From an uncultured Clostridia bacterium (lineage in GTDB: Bacteria; Bacillota; Clostridia; Oscillospirales; Acutalibacteraceae): DNA of 64,000 bases. The stretch lies in the NCBI GenBank assembly GCA_937898625.1, contig CALEJF010000010.1, positions 1 through 64,000 of the forward strand, given 5' to 3'. The notes beneath the pieces were generated by a model. That model was not told the DNA's origin, did not search any database, and was given only the letters and a program-made list of their open reading frames with translations. Made by a program: the position numbers and the translations under genes. This document shows positions 32,853 to 42,111 of the stretch, one piece after another; within the stretch, counting starts at the first letter, position 1; every line of letters starts with the position of its first letter.

Positions 32853-34049
32853 TTACACCTCTAAAAAGAATGTATCCGGATGTGCTGGGTCAAATTGCTC
32901 ATTAGCCCACATTACTGTAACAAGATTTTCAGTTTCACTCAAATTGATAATATTATGAGTATATCCCGGCAACATATGAATTGCCTGAATTTTATCACCT
33001 GTTACTTCGTAATTCAGCACTTCATCACTGTCAACCTTTCTCATTTGAATAAGACCGTGACCACTTACAACAATGAAAAACTCCCATTTTGTATGATGCC
33101 AATGTTGACCTTTAGTGATGCCGGGCTTTGAGATATTCACGCTGAACTGACCGCATTTTTCTGTCTTTAAAAGTTCAGTAAATGAACCTCTGTCATCACA
33201 ATTCATTTTTAAATCAAAAATTGCCTTATCCTTTGGAAGATATGAAAGATATGTAGAATAAAGCTTTTTAGCGAATGAATTATAAGGAATTTCAGGCATT
33301 ACAAGTGTTTGTGGTTGGTTTTTAAATGCTTCAAGCAACTCAACAATTTCACCTAAAGTTACCTTGTGCGTGATTGGTGCTGCACAATACTTACCGTTGT
33401 CACATAAAACAGTATCTATTCCATCAAATTCACAATGATGCTCGTTGCCCTCGAGTGCTAAAAGCATTTCGTCAACTAAATCGTCAATATATAATAATTC
33501 AAGTTGAACAGAGGGGTCGCTAACTGTAATATCCAAATCATTTGCTATATTATTGCAGAATGTAGCAACCGCACTATTGTAATTTGGTCTGCACCATTTA
33601 CCGAAAAGATTAGGAAAACGATACACAAGCACTTTTGCACCTGTTTCTTTTGAATACTCAAAGAACAGGTCCTCCCCTGCCTTTTTACTTCTGCCATACT
33701 CACTATCATAACGACCTATAAGTGTCGCTTGAATTGATGACGAAAGAACAACAGGAGATGTATTATTATACTTTTTCAATGTTTCAAGAAGTGTTGATGC
33801 AAATCCAAAATTACCCTGCATGAACTCTTCTGCATTCTGTGGACGGTTTACACCGGCAAGATTGAACACGAAATCAGCATTTTTACACGCTTCTTCTAAA
33901 AGTTCAGTTGAAGAATCAATATCATAAGAATAAATTTCTTCAATACTGATTGCAGGATGAGTTCTATCCTTACCATCTTTTATGTTTTTCAGTGCTGCAA
34001 CAAGGTTTTTGCCAACAAAACCATTAGCACCCGTAATGAGAATCTTCAT
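32853..34049 (-). CDS. capF: Bifunctional SDR-cupin reductase, CapF/FnlB-like
   Basis: 398 residues. The N-terminal part is an extended SDR (ITGANGFVGKNL at 4-15, SSSIQATL, YGRSKKAGE); the C-terminal part is a cupin with GQHWHHTKWEFF supplying metal ligands. This fusion is characteristic of CapF, which epimerises and reduces the CapE product on the way to UDP-L-FucNAc. The start is ATG 34047-34049 with GGGAGA inside the end of capE; an upstream in-frame TTG was rejected. Confidence 0.92.
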   Translation of the reverse strand: MKILITGANGFVGKNLVAALKNIKDGKDRTHPAISIEEIYSYDIDSSTELLEEACKNADFVFNLAGVNRPQNAEEFMQGNFGFASTLLETLKKYNNTSPVVLSSSIQATLIGRYDSEYGRSKKAGEDLFFEYSKETGAKVLVYRFPNLFGKWCRPNYNSAVATFCNNIANDLDITVSDPSVQLELLYIDDLVDEMLLALEGNEHHCEFDGIDTVLCDNGKYCAAPITHKVTLGEIVELLEAFKNQPQTLVMPEIPYNSFAKKLYSTYLSYLPKDKAIFDLKMNCDDRGSFTELLKTEKCGQFSVNISKPGITKGQHWHHTKWEFFIVVSGHGLIQMRKVDSDEVLNYEVTGDKIQAIHMLPGYTHNIINLSETENLVTVMWANEQFDPAHPDTFFLEV

Positions 34050-34051
34050 AC

Positions 34052-35095
34052 TTATTTCTCCCAATCTGCAAGAACATCCTGAATGTATTGAAGAGAAAGT
34101 AATTTTTCTTTAACTTCTTCAACTGTGAGTAAAGTTGTATTGCTTGAATTAAATTCGTGAAGAGGATTTCTTTCAACATTACCATCTGTAAAGTATTTAT
34201 CATAGTTAAGGTCACGCTTGTCAGCAGGAACACGATAGAAATCACCTAAGTCAATTGCATTTGCACATTCTTCGTTAGTAAGAAGTGCTTCATACAGTTT
34301 TTCACCGTGACGGATACCAATAACTCTTTTTTCAGTTTTCGGACCAAAGATTTCTCTTACAGCATCTGCAAGGACATCAATAGTACAAGAAGGTGCTTTT
34401 TGAACAAGGATATCACCACTTACACCATTTTCAAATGCATAGAGAACAAGGTCAACTGCTTCTTCAAGGCTCATTACAAAACGAGTCATAGAAGGCTCTG
34501 TAATTGTAATTGGGTTACCTGCTTTAATCTGGTCAATCCAAAGAGGCACAACAGAACCGCGTGAACAAAGCACATTACCGTAACGAGTACAACAAATCTT
34601 TGTTTTTTCAGGTGAAACTGTTCTTGATTTTGCAACAACAACCTTTTCCATCATTGCCTTTGATGTACCCATAGCATTAACGGGATAAGCAGCCTTATCA
34701 GTTGAGAGGCAAATTACAGTTTTTACTCCTGCTTCAATAGCTGCTGTAAGAACATTATCTGTACCTAAAACATTAGTTTTTACTGCTTCAACCGGGAAAA
34801 ATTCGCAGGACGGAACCTGTTTAAGCGCTGCTGCATGGAAAATATAGTCTACTCCATACATTGCATTCTTAACAGAAGCAAGGTCGCGCACATCACCAAT
34901 GTAAAACTTAAGTTTATGTGCTACTTCAGGATGTGTAACCTGAAACTCGTGACGCATATCATCCTGCTTTTTCTCATCACGAGAGAATACTCTGATTTCT
35001 CCGATATCAGTTTCAATGAAGCGTCTGAGAACCGTGTTACCAAATGAACCTGTACCACCAGTAATCATCAATGTTTTTCCCTTAAAAATACTCAT
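34052..35095 (-). CDS. capE: UDP-GlcNAc 4,6-dehydratase/5-epimerase, CapE/FnlA-like
   Basis: 347 residues. Nucleotide-binding TGGTGSFGN at 12-20, LKQVPSCEFFP, and STDKAAYPVNAMGTSKAMME with Met and Lys where most SDR enzymes have Tyr and Lys, the arrangement known for CapE. First step of UDP-L-FucNAc synthesis from UDP-GlcNAc. The start at ATG 35093-35095 has GGAG 8 bases upstream; an in-frame GTG overlapping the stop of the flippase gene is less likely. Confidence 0.92.
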   Translation of the reverse strand: MSIFKGKTLMITGGTGSFGNTVLRRFIETDIGEIRVFSRDEKKQDDMRHEFQVTHPEVAHKLKFYIGDVRDLASVKNAMYGVDYIFHAAALKQVPSCEFFPVEAVKTNVLGTDNVLTAAIEAGVKTVICLSTDKAAYPVNAMGTSKAMMEKVVVAKSRTVSPEKTKICCTRYGNVLCSRGSVVPLWIDQIKAGNPITITEPSMTRFVMSLEEAVDLVLYAFENGVSGDILVQKAPSCTIDVLADAVREIFGPKTEKRVIGIRHGEKLYEALLTNEECANAIDLGDFYRVPADKRDLNYDKYFTDGNVERNPLHEFNSSNTTLLTVEEVKEKLLSLQYIQDVLADWEK

Positions 35096-35100
35096 TTTTA

Positions 35101-36648
35101 TCACTCCGTAGATTTATTAATCTTTAATATTTTTCCAACTTTTTTAAAGATACCTAAAACAAGGTTTCTTTCATATTTATTAAAGCCCTTTAAGAGCATT
35201 AATACACCAAAACATCCTACAAGTACCGTACCATTGACAGCAAATCTTAACAGACCGTGAGACAATGGATTGAACTGTTCCATAGCAAAACCAACTAAAA
35301 ATGTGATAATCAAATATGGTGACATACTTAAAAACACATCTTTAAAGAATTTAATCATATCCAAGTCCATCTTTTTCTGATATACAGCTATCATAAGAAC
35401 AACTCTTACAAGATATGCAACAAATACTGCTAATGCCGCTCCGATAGCACCCCAGAAATGAGAAAAAATCAAAGATAACACCACATTAACAACACTCATT
35501 ACCATAAATATCTGTGCCTGAATTTTAACCTTGTTTTCTACAACAAGAGTAGTATTTGCAACTTGCATTGGTAAATACAGCATATTAGGAAGAAGAAGCA
35601 ATACTGCACAATAATAGCTTTGTGCAAAATCGGGCTTATTCCATATATCAACAATAAAGGATTTGCCAAGTGCCAAAAATCCAACAGATACCAAACCAAT
35701 AAGCATAAGCTGGATTCTACCAACTTTAATCATCAATGGCATCAAATCTGTATCCTTTTTGCCATCAACAATTATCTTTGAAATCCTCGGCATAAACATA
35801 CCATTTATTGCCGTTGCAAAAGTATACACATAACCCTCAACGGTACTTGCCAATCCAAAAATAGCAACTTCAGCAGAGCCTGTAGCACAAACAGCCGCGA
35901 TAATGGATGGTGAAACACCTAAAATCAAACGCTGTAAAAGATTACCAACGGTTGTCCACATAGAAAATCCGAAGATTTCTTTAAGCATCGACTTATCAAA
36001 AAACTTAAAATTCACTCTTGCAGGTGTTTGCTGCTTTATTATTAACAATTTTATTGCAATTGTAAGCAAACCAACAAGAGCATTTACCGATACAAGAGCG
36101 TAAACACCCCAGCCCAATAAAAGAGCTATAACAACGAGAAGAATATTTAATGCCTTGTTGAAGAAATCACATAGTTTCAATACTATAAATTTCTCATAGG
36201 ATGTGAGAATTCCGTTAAGGTTTGAAAATGGGAACGATACTACGCTGAACAAGGCAACAATAACATATAGTACCTTGAATTTTTCAAGTTCTGATGCAGA
36301 AAGATTAACATAAACCTTATCTATAAGAAAAAACACAACCAACAATACAATGAAAATTGCTGCATCAATTACCATATACAATTTATATATCATTCCAAGG
36401 AAATTATTGACAGCAAGTTGGTTATTCTGTGCTCTATATCGTGATACATATCTTGAAATTGCTGCTCCCAGTCCGAAATCCATCACAAATAAAGTTATAA
36501 GCGATGTGGCAAGAGTATATAAACCATAATCGCTCTGCCCTATCTGTGAAAGCAACCATGGTGTATATATTAGTCCTGCAACAATATGAAAAATTATTGT
36601 ACCATATGAGATTATCGCACCAATTTTAATTTGCTTTGAACTATTCAA
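35101..36648 (-). CDS. Wzx-like polysaccharide flippase, cluster II
   Basis: 515 residues, 12-14 membrane helices, MOP superfamily. The N-terminus YTPWLLSQIGQSDYGLYTLA is the typical Wzx amphipathic loop. It differs clearly from the cluster I flippase, consistent with a different repeat unit. It lies between the EpsG-like polymerase and capE with short spacers. Confidence 0.9.
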   Translation of the reverse strand: MNSSKQIKIGAIISYGTIIFHIVAGLIYTPWLLSQIGQSDYGLYTLATSLITLFVMDFGLGAAISRYVSRYRAQNNQLAVNNFLGMIYKLYMVIDAAIFIVLLVVFFLIDKVYVNLSASELEKFKVLYVIVALFSVVSFPFSNLNGILTSYEKFIVLKLCDFFNKALNILLVVIALLLGWGVYALVSVNALVGLLTIAIKLLIIKQQTPARVNFKFFDKSMLKEIFGFSMWTTVGNLLQRLILGVSPSIIAAVCATGSAEVAIFGLASTVEGYVYTFATAINGMFMPRISKIIVDGKKDTDLMPLMIKVGRIQLMLIGLVSVGFLALGKSFIVDIWNKPDFAQSYYCAVLLLLPNMLYLPMQVANTTLVVENKVKIQAQIFMVMSVVNVVLSLIFSHFWGAIGAALAVFVAYLVRVVLMIAVYQKKMDLDMIKFFKDVFLSMSPYLIITFLVGFAMEQFNPLSHGLLRFAVNGTVLVGCFGVLMLLKGFNKYERNLVLGIFKKVGKILKINKSTE

Positions 36649-36660
36649 AATAAACCCTTC

Positions 36661-37737
36661 TTATATTATTTCTTGCCAGAAAAATCTGTAAGCTACCAAT
36701 CCATCACTGCTTAAACGATATGCGAACAATGCAACACAAAGTGCGATAACAACACATTTTATAACAAAAGATACTTGTTTATCAAATCTTGATATTGCAT
36801 TAGGTAGAGCAATCATCTGACCAAACATGAAATAGTAACTGATTCTTTCTGCTATTCCAACACCAGTATATCTCATTAAATAAAATACTGCACCTACAAA
36901 AGTCATAAGGACAAAGAATGTATAATCTTTATCTTTTCTTCCATTACCTGCTAAAACAACCGATACAATTAAAATAATAACATAGATTGCAACCGCTACA
37001 TACCCACCAGACTCAATTTCACCTTCATATTCTCGTCCAAAAATTTGATTTCCCAATGTGGCAATAGGTCCTGAAAGAGCAATCAATCCAACAGCTGCAC
37101 CCAGTCCCAAAGCACCAGTTTTTAAATTCAGTTTAAAACCATACAAGAAATATGACAGCAAGAATACAATTGAAGAAGAATGGAATGTTGTTGCAAGCAA
37201 TACTAAAACAACAAAAGGAAAAAACTTTCTCTTTTTTATCAATTCAATTGCAAACAGACAAATACTCATTGCCACAGCTTGTCTTAATCCCTGAACCATA
37301 AACGAGTACAAACCAAGACAAATATACATTATAAAACTGAGTTCTGGGTCTTTTGAATTTATATATATAAATCTACAAACAGCAATTGTAAAGAAAATAC
37401 CCGTTAAAACAAATAAAAACTGTGCGCTAGGAAAAATATGTGAAAAGACCCAAACAAACACACAGTAACCAGGTTCATATCTTGTGATATCCAGATATTC
37501 CTTCAACCCATTATACGAACACATAGCCAAATTTTCCCAACTCAAATAGTAATGCTGAGAATCTGTACTTCCTACCTCTTTATGTCTTAATGCAATAATC
37601 AAGAACATAGCAACACCACACCAAAACAGGAATGTCCGTTTAGCTTTATCATCGTATTTAATTGACTTTTTGTATCGCCAGCTTACTACCAGTGATAACA
37701 TCACTGGTACAGCTGCGAAAAATAAATACATAAACAT
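36661..37737 (-). CDS. EpsG family polysaccharide polymerase (Wzy-like), cluster II
   Basis: 358 residues with about ten membrane helices. ALRHKEVGSTDSQHYYLSWE in the first large loop and FMVQGLRQAVAMSICLFA are typical of EpsG-like proteins. Expected to polymerise the cluster II repeat unit at the outer face of the membrane. The start ATG has GAGG 8 bases upstream; a second Met two codons later is possible. Confidence 0.85.
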   Translation of the reverse strand: MFMYLFFAAVPVMLSLVVSWRYKKSIKYDDKAKRTFLFWCGVAMFLIIALRHKEVGSTDSQHYYLSWENLAMCSYNGLKEYLDITRYEPGYCVFVWVFSHIFPSAQFLFVLTGIFFTIAVCRFIYINSKDPELSFIMYICLGLYSFMVQGLRQAVAMSICLFAIELIKKRKFFPFVVLVLLATTFHSSSIVFLLSYFLYGFKLNLKTGALGLGAAVGLIALSGPIATLGNQIFGREYEGEIESGGYVAVAIYVIILIVSVVLAGNGRKDKDYTFFVLMTFVGAVFYLMRYTGVGIAERISYYFMFGQMIALPNAISRFDKQVSFVIKCVVIALCVALFAYRLSSDGLVAYRFFWQEII

Positions 37738-37759
37738 TGTTTAAGCCTCGCTTATTTGC

Positions 37760-39013
37760 TTAGTCCTTAAAGATTTCTTTATACATCTGGATATAATCGT
37801 TTTTGTTCTTTTCTTTATTGTGCCAATAAGATGATTTGTCAATTGCATTTTTTGAGAACTCTGTTGCAAGTTTATCATCTTTTAACAATTGAATTATACG
37901 ACCTGCAAGAAATTCATATTCTGTATAATCATATAAAAATCCGCTTTTTCCGTCGTCAACAAGTTCGGTCATACCACCCCTGAAGGATGCAATACAAGGT
38001 GCACCTAAGTGCATTGCTTCGCGAAGTGTTGCAGATGCATTTTCAATAGCCGATGGAATGACAGTAATGTGAGATTTTGTCATTAAATTAATAATGCCAT
38101 CCCCTCTTTGACCACTTACAAACTCAATATTATCATCAAGATTATATTTCTTTATTAAATCAGCAATGTATTTTGTGTAACCACTTGTGGGGATAAGCTT
38201 ACCATTTTCCTGTTTTGTTGCAAGGAAAACAACTTTAACATCAGGAATTTCTCTTTTCACTAAATTGAGTGCTTCAATTACAATATGTCCACCCTTCATT
38301 GGTACTTGTGCTGAAGTTGATGCAAATATAACATTACGGTTAATATTATCTATGTTCCATTTAGGAGCGTGATAAAATTCTTCTCGCAAATCGTAATAAC
38401 ATCTGAAATACTTTATATCAGGGTTGATTGATTGTATGTAAAACTTGTCCCAATCAGTTCTGCCAGTTACATATTGCATGCTCTTTATAATTTCAGTTTC
38501 ATACTTAACATTCCTACGGGCAAGAATCTTTCTCTCAATCATTCCGTTAAAATGTAACATCTCATTTAATGTACGATATTTAAGGAGTACTGGTGCTTTT
38601 AATCCGCCCCAATGATTAGACGAAGTTTTTTCAATTATGCCTTGAATTGTCAAGACTTTTTTCTTATCCTTGTATTTTCTAAGATATGAAAGTCCGTGAG
38701 AGTACTCTGTTCCATGAAAATTCACTATATCTGTATTAAATCGTTCTTCAATCATATCCCAATACTTGATTAAGTCTTTATTGTAAAAAAGCATAGTTTT
38801 GCCATTACCAGGAATACAGAAATAGCGAATATTATTTACTGTAAAATCTTTAAACTCATTTCCGTAAACGCAGGCAATTGCCAATTCAACCTCGCCTGAA
38901 TCCGCCAATTCCCTTGACAAATTTATCATCCAGGTTCCGCTGAATCCTGTCTTTACCCCTAAATACTCTGCGGCAGCAGGTAAAAGCATATTAACAATCC
39001 ATAAAACCTTCAT
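37760..39013 (-). CDS. GT4-like glycosyltransferase, cluster II
   Basis: 417 residues, GT-B fold. N-domain with YLGVKTGFSGTWMINLSREL, C-domain with SSTSAQVPMKGG-like residues (FASTSAQVPMKGGHIVIEAL) and IPSAIENASATLREAMHLG. These fit retaining GT4 enzymes. One of three consecutive transferases in cluster II. Donor unknown; UDP-L-FucNAc is a candidate because capEFG are in the same operon. Confidence 0.85.
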   Translation of the reverse strand: MKVLWIVNMLLPAAAEYLGVKTGFSGTWMINLSRELADSGEVELAIACVYGNEFKDFTVNNIRYFCIPGNGKTMLFYNKDLIKYWDMIEERFNTDIVNFHGTEYSHGLSYLRKYKDKKKVLTIQGIIEKTSSNHWGGLKAPVLLKYRTLNEMLHFNGMIERKILARRNVKYETEIIKSMQYVTGRTDWDKFYIQSINPDIKYFRCYYDLREEFYHAPKWNIDNINRNVIFASTSAQVPMKGGHIVIEALNLVKREIPDVKVVFLATKQENGKLIPTSGYTKYIADLIKKYNLDDNIEFVSGQRGDGIINLMTKSHITVIPSAIENASATLREAMHLGAPCIASFRGGMTELVDDGKSGFLYDYTEYEFLAGRIIQLLKDDKLATEFSKNAIDKSSYWHNKEKNKNDYIQMYKEIFKD

Positions 39014-39028
39014 CCAATTCTCTCCTAA

Positions 39029-40312
39029 TTATAAAACTGATTGTATTACACTATCAAATGTATTTAAAATCTTTTCTTTATTATGATTTTCAATTCCTGT
39101 ATTTTTGGCGTTTTCAGCATATCTAACTAACAAGTCGGGATTATTGACAAGCATCTCTAATTTTTCTTCGATTTCTTTGTCATCCGTTGCGATTATTGCA
39201 GCCTCTTTATTAATAAAATATTGCATTGGCGCGGTTTCTTTATACCCAACTGCAAAAATACATTTTCCTGTTGAAAGATAGTCAGTAATTTTTGTTGAGA
39301 AAGAAAGTCTTGCAATCCTTGCATCAGGGCCATCAATATCTTCAACAAAAAGCATCAAATCAGAATTCCGCTGAATTTCAAGCACTTCTGCTTGTGACAC
39401 AGGAGCATGAAGTTGGCAATAATCACAATTAAATATTTCTTTTATTTCATCACTTAAAAAGGTCTTGGTATAAATATCAAACTTGATTTTAATGCCATTG
39501 GAATTAATTGTTTCTGCTACCTTTACAATTCTTGCAAGTGTTTTATCACGGCCAATCATAAGATTGCCTGTATAAACTGCCTTGATTGGATACTGTATTT
39601 CGCCATAACTCACTTCCGGCTTAATTGACAAAGGTTTTGTCAGCACGACACAGTCAATTCCAAAGAATTTGTCTGCTTCCTCCTTCGTCATATTGGAAAT
39701 AGCAAAAAATCTGCTAGTTCTCTTTGAAAGACTCTTTAAAGACCTTCTTTGAAAAAACCTATATATCTTATAACCGATGTTATCTGATTGTTTATATGTA
39801 AAATTGTCATCCCATATATATCCAATTGCTTTTGCACCTGTTCTTTTTATTGCATATCTCACAATATCATTAAGATGTATATAACCATCCATTGAATGAA
39901 GAATTATATCCGGCTTAAAACTATCAAGGAACTCATCAAGCTCAGCTGTTTTCCAATTACCCAATTTCCAAACCAATTCTCTTGCCATTAAAAGAGAATA
40001 CCTTCGTTTTTTCTGCATCTTTTTGTAACGCTCATTATGTGCAGCAAGGTCTTCTCCATTATCCTGTGGAATTTCAGCTTTTATTTCTCTACCTGTTTTC
40101 AGGTTCCTTTTAAGAATACTTTTCATGACTTTGTTTTCAGAAATTGAAAAATATCTTGAACATATTTTATTGTCAGGTATTTCATCACGAATACATATAT
40201 TTGCTATATTGTCACTATCATAGTTTTTTAGTAATGATGACCATGTATTTGAGCCAACCTTACTGTTCCAGGATGCGACAGTTATAACTAAGATACGAGG
40301 TTGTTTTTCCAT
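39029..40312 (-). CDS. Glycosyltransferase (GT4-like, divergent), cluster II
   Basis: 427 residues. The N-domain carries VASWNSKVGSNTWSSLLKNY; the C-domain has YTGNLMIGRDKTLARIVKV and DYLSTGKCIFAVGYKE. The overall GT-B organisation is clear but the E-x7-E signature is weaker than in its neighbours, so the precise family is uncertain. Position among GT genes supports a sugar-transfer role. Confidence 0.75.
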   Translation of the reverse strand: MEKQPRILVITVASWNSKVGSNTWSSLLKNYDSDNIANICIRDEIPDNKICSRYFSISENKVMKSILKRNLKTGREIKAEIPQDNGEDLAAHNERYKKMQKKRRYSLLMARELVWKLGNWKTAELDEFLDSFKPDIILHSMDGYIHLNDIVRYAIKRTGAKAIGYIWDDNFTYKQSDNIGYKIYRFFQRRSLKSLSKRTSRFFAISNMTKEEADKFFGIDCVVLTKPLSIKPEVSYGEIQYPIKAVYTGNLMIGRDKTLARIVKVAETINSNGIKIKFDIYTKTFLSDEIKEIFNCDYCQLHAPVSQAEVLEIQRNSDLMLFVEDIDGPDARIARLSFSTKITDYLSTGKCIFAVGYKETAPMQYFINKEAAIIATDDKEIEEKLEMLVNNPDLLVRYAENAKNTGIENHNKEKILNTFDSVIQSVL

Positions 40313-40323
40313 AAAATTCTCAC

Positions 40324-41472
40324 TTACCTTAACAATCTTTCATATTCTTTTCTTTGATTTTCAAGCATTATCGGTCGGTCGTAAAGTGCTTTTGTTCTGT
40401 TGTAAGCACCATCACCAAGGAATTTTGCTCTTTCTTTATCAGATAACAAGTCTGTCATAACAGATTGAAGTTCTGCAGTATTTTTCACTTCAACAAGGGC
40501 GCATGATTCACCATCAACCATAACTTCGGACGCACCAGGTATTTTTGTGGTTATTACTGGCACTGCAAGTGCACCTGCCTCTTGAATCACCATACCAAAA
40601 CCCTCGCGGTATGTTGGATGAACCAATATATCCATTGCTGAATAATATAATTTCATATCTTTATTATCAGCTTTTCCTGTAAGCACAACACTGTCTGAAC
40701 TGTTTGCCCAATCGATGAGTTCCTGTGGAACACCTTCAACATCTTCCATTGGACCAACGATTAAAAGCTTTGTGTTCTTGTTTGTTTCTGAAATATTTTT
40801 AAAAGCAGTCAATAATTCTGTGCAGCCTTTATCAGTTGTTACTCTACCAGCAAAACCAAAAACAAAATCATTATTATCAATATTGTATTTTTCGCGAACT
40901 TGTTTTTTCCACTCTTCTTTTTTTGCAATGTCATATACTGACATATCAACACCGATTGTACCGCCGTTGCCAACCACCTTTGCCTTTTCCTTATTATATA
41001 GTCCTTCGTCTATGGCAAACTGCATATTCATGGGGCTGACTGCACGAACATGGGTTGACAAAAGACAAGTTATCTTTTCGATAAGTTTAAAAATCTTGCG
41101 AGATAATCCGCTGAATGTAATGTATCTAATACCCCACTGGGCATATATTCTTATGGGCATACGTGCAAGAAAAGATGCAATACTTGCATAACAAGATGCA
41201 TTTGGTGTTGTATATTGAATCAAATCAAATTTTTCTCTTCTGAAAACCTTATAGAAGTTCCATATTGATGATAACCCTGAAAAATCAACACCTCTTGACA
41301 TATGAACAGGAATATAATGGATATACTCGGGAAGTGATTTTGCAAAATTATCATCATTGGTACAGATGAGAGTTACATCATAACCACATTTATTATGTAA
41401 ATACTTTGCTGTTTCAACAACAAACGCATTCATTGTAAAAGAAATAGTTGTTATTAGGCATATTTTCTTCAT
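40324..41472 (-). CDS. GT4 glycosyltransferase (CapM/PglA-like)
   Basis: 382 residues, GT-B fold. ISFTMNAFVVETAKYL, then QYTTPNASCYASIASFLA and YAQWGIRYITFSG, are typical of transferases that act second on undecaprenyl-linked HexNAc. The C-domain has HPTYREGFGMVIQEAGA. ATG 41470-41472 (MKKICL) is chosen; a GTG four codons earlier overlaps the preceding stop. Early position in cluster II suggests it acts on the first lipid-linked sugar. Confidence 0.88.
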   Translation of the reverse strand: MKKICLITTISFTMNAFVVETAKYLHNKCGYDVTLICTNDDNFAKSLPEYIHYIPVHMSRGVDFSGLSSIWNFYKVFRREKFDLIQYTTPNASCYASIASFLARMPIRIYAQWGIRYITFSGLSRKIFKLIEKITCLLSTHVRAVSPMNMQFAIDEGLYNKEKAKVVGNGGTIGVDMSVYDIAKKEEWKKQVREKYNIDNNDFVFGFAGRVTTDKGCTELLTAFKNISETNKNTKLLIVGPMEDVEGVPQELIDWANSSDSVVLTGKADNKDMKLYYSAMDILVHPTYREGFGMVIQEAGALAVPVITTKIPGASEVMVDGESCALVEVKNTAELQSVMTDLLSDKERAKFLGDGAYNRTKALYDRPIMLENQRKEYERLLR

Positions 41473-41483
41473 ATTATTCACCA

Positions 41484-42092
41484 CTACCTTACTTTTTTTG
41501 CAGGGTTTCCAAGATATGTCCCCTCTTCTGTTATGTTCTCGATAACAACCGTTCCGGCTTCAAGTCTAACATTATTACATACGGAAATATTGTTACTTAT
41601 TGTTGAACCAACGCCTATCCATGTACACTCACCAACAGAAACCGTTCCAGCAAGATGTGCACCACAAGCAAGTAAACTATAATCACCAATTACATTATCG
41701 TGGTCAACCGCTGCACCAGTATTCACAACAACTCCCTTACCAATTACAGCGCTGTTATTAACAACTGCATTTGGCAACACACATGAGCCTTCGCCGATTT
41801 TTGCAGATGGGGAAATAACCGCTGACGGATGAATCGCTATATACCATTTTGCATCAGGCAGACTTTCCATTATCTCTTTACGGACTTTACAGTTACCAAT
41901 AGCAACAAAAAGATAGGTTTCACCGTCACAATATTTATGAGCATCGAATTTTTTTCCGATTACTTTCATATTCTCATCGCTTTGTGCGTTATCATCAAGA
42001 AAACCAACAACCTTATCGCCACAACGGGTTATTGTATCAGCAACAACTCTTCCATGACCACCAGCACCGATGATTACGACATTCTTACTCAT
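41484..42092 (-). CDS. NeuD/PglD-type sugar O/N-acyltransferase
   Basis: 202 residues. An N-terminal Rossmann-like subdomain (VVIIGAGGHGRVVAD) is followed by a left-handed beta-helix of hexapeptide repeats containing the likely catalytic His in GAAVDHDNVIGDYS, ending with GNPAKKVR. NeuD/PglD proteins acetylate sugars or sialic acids from acetyl-CoA. No sialic acid genes are present here, so a nucleotide-sugar amine or hydroxyl in cluster II is the likely target. Confidence 0.88.
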   Translation of the reverse strand: MSKNVVIIGAGGHGRVVADTITRCGDKVVGFLDDNAQSDENMKVIGKKFDAHKYCDGETYLFVAIGNCKVRKEIMESLPDAKWYIAIHPSAVISPSAKIGEGSCVLPNAVVNNSAVIGKGVVVNTGAAVDHDNVIGDYSLLACGAHLAGTVSVGECTWIGVGSTISNNISVCNNVRLEAGTVVIENITEEGTYLGNPAKKVR

Positions 42093-42111
42093 TTTTATAC
42101 CTCTGTATAAT

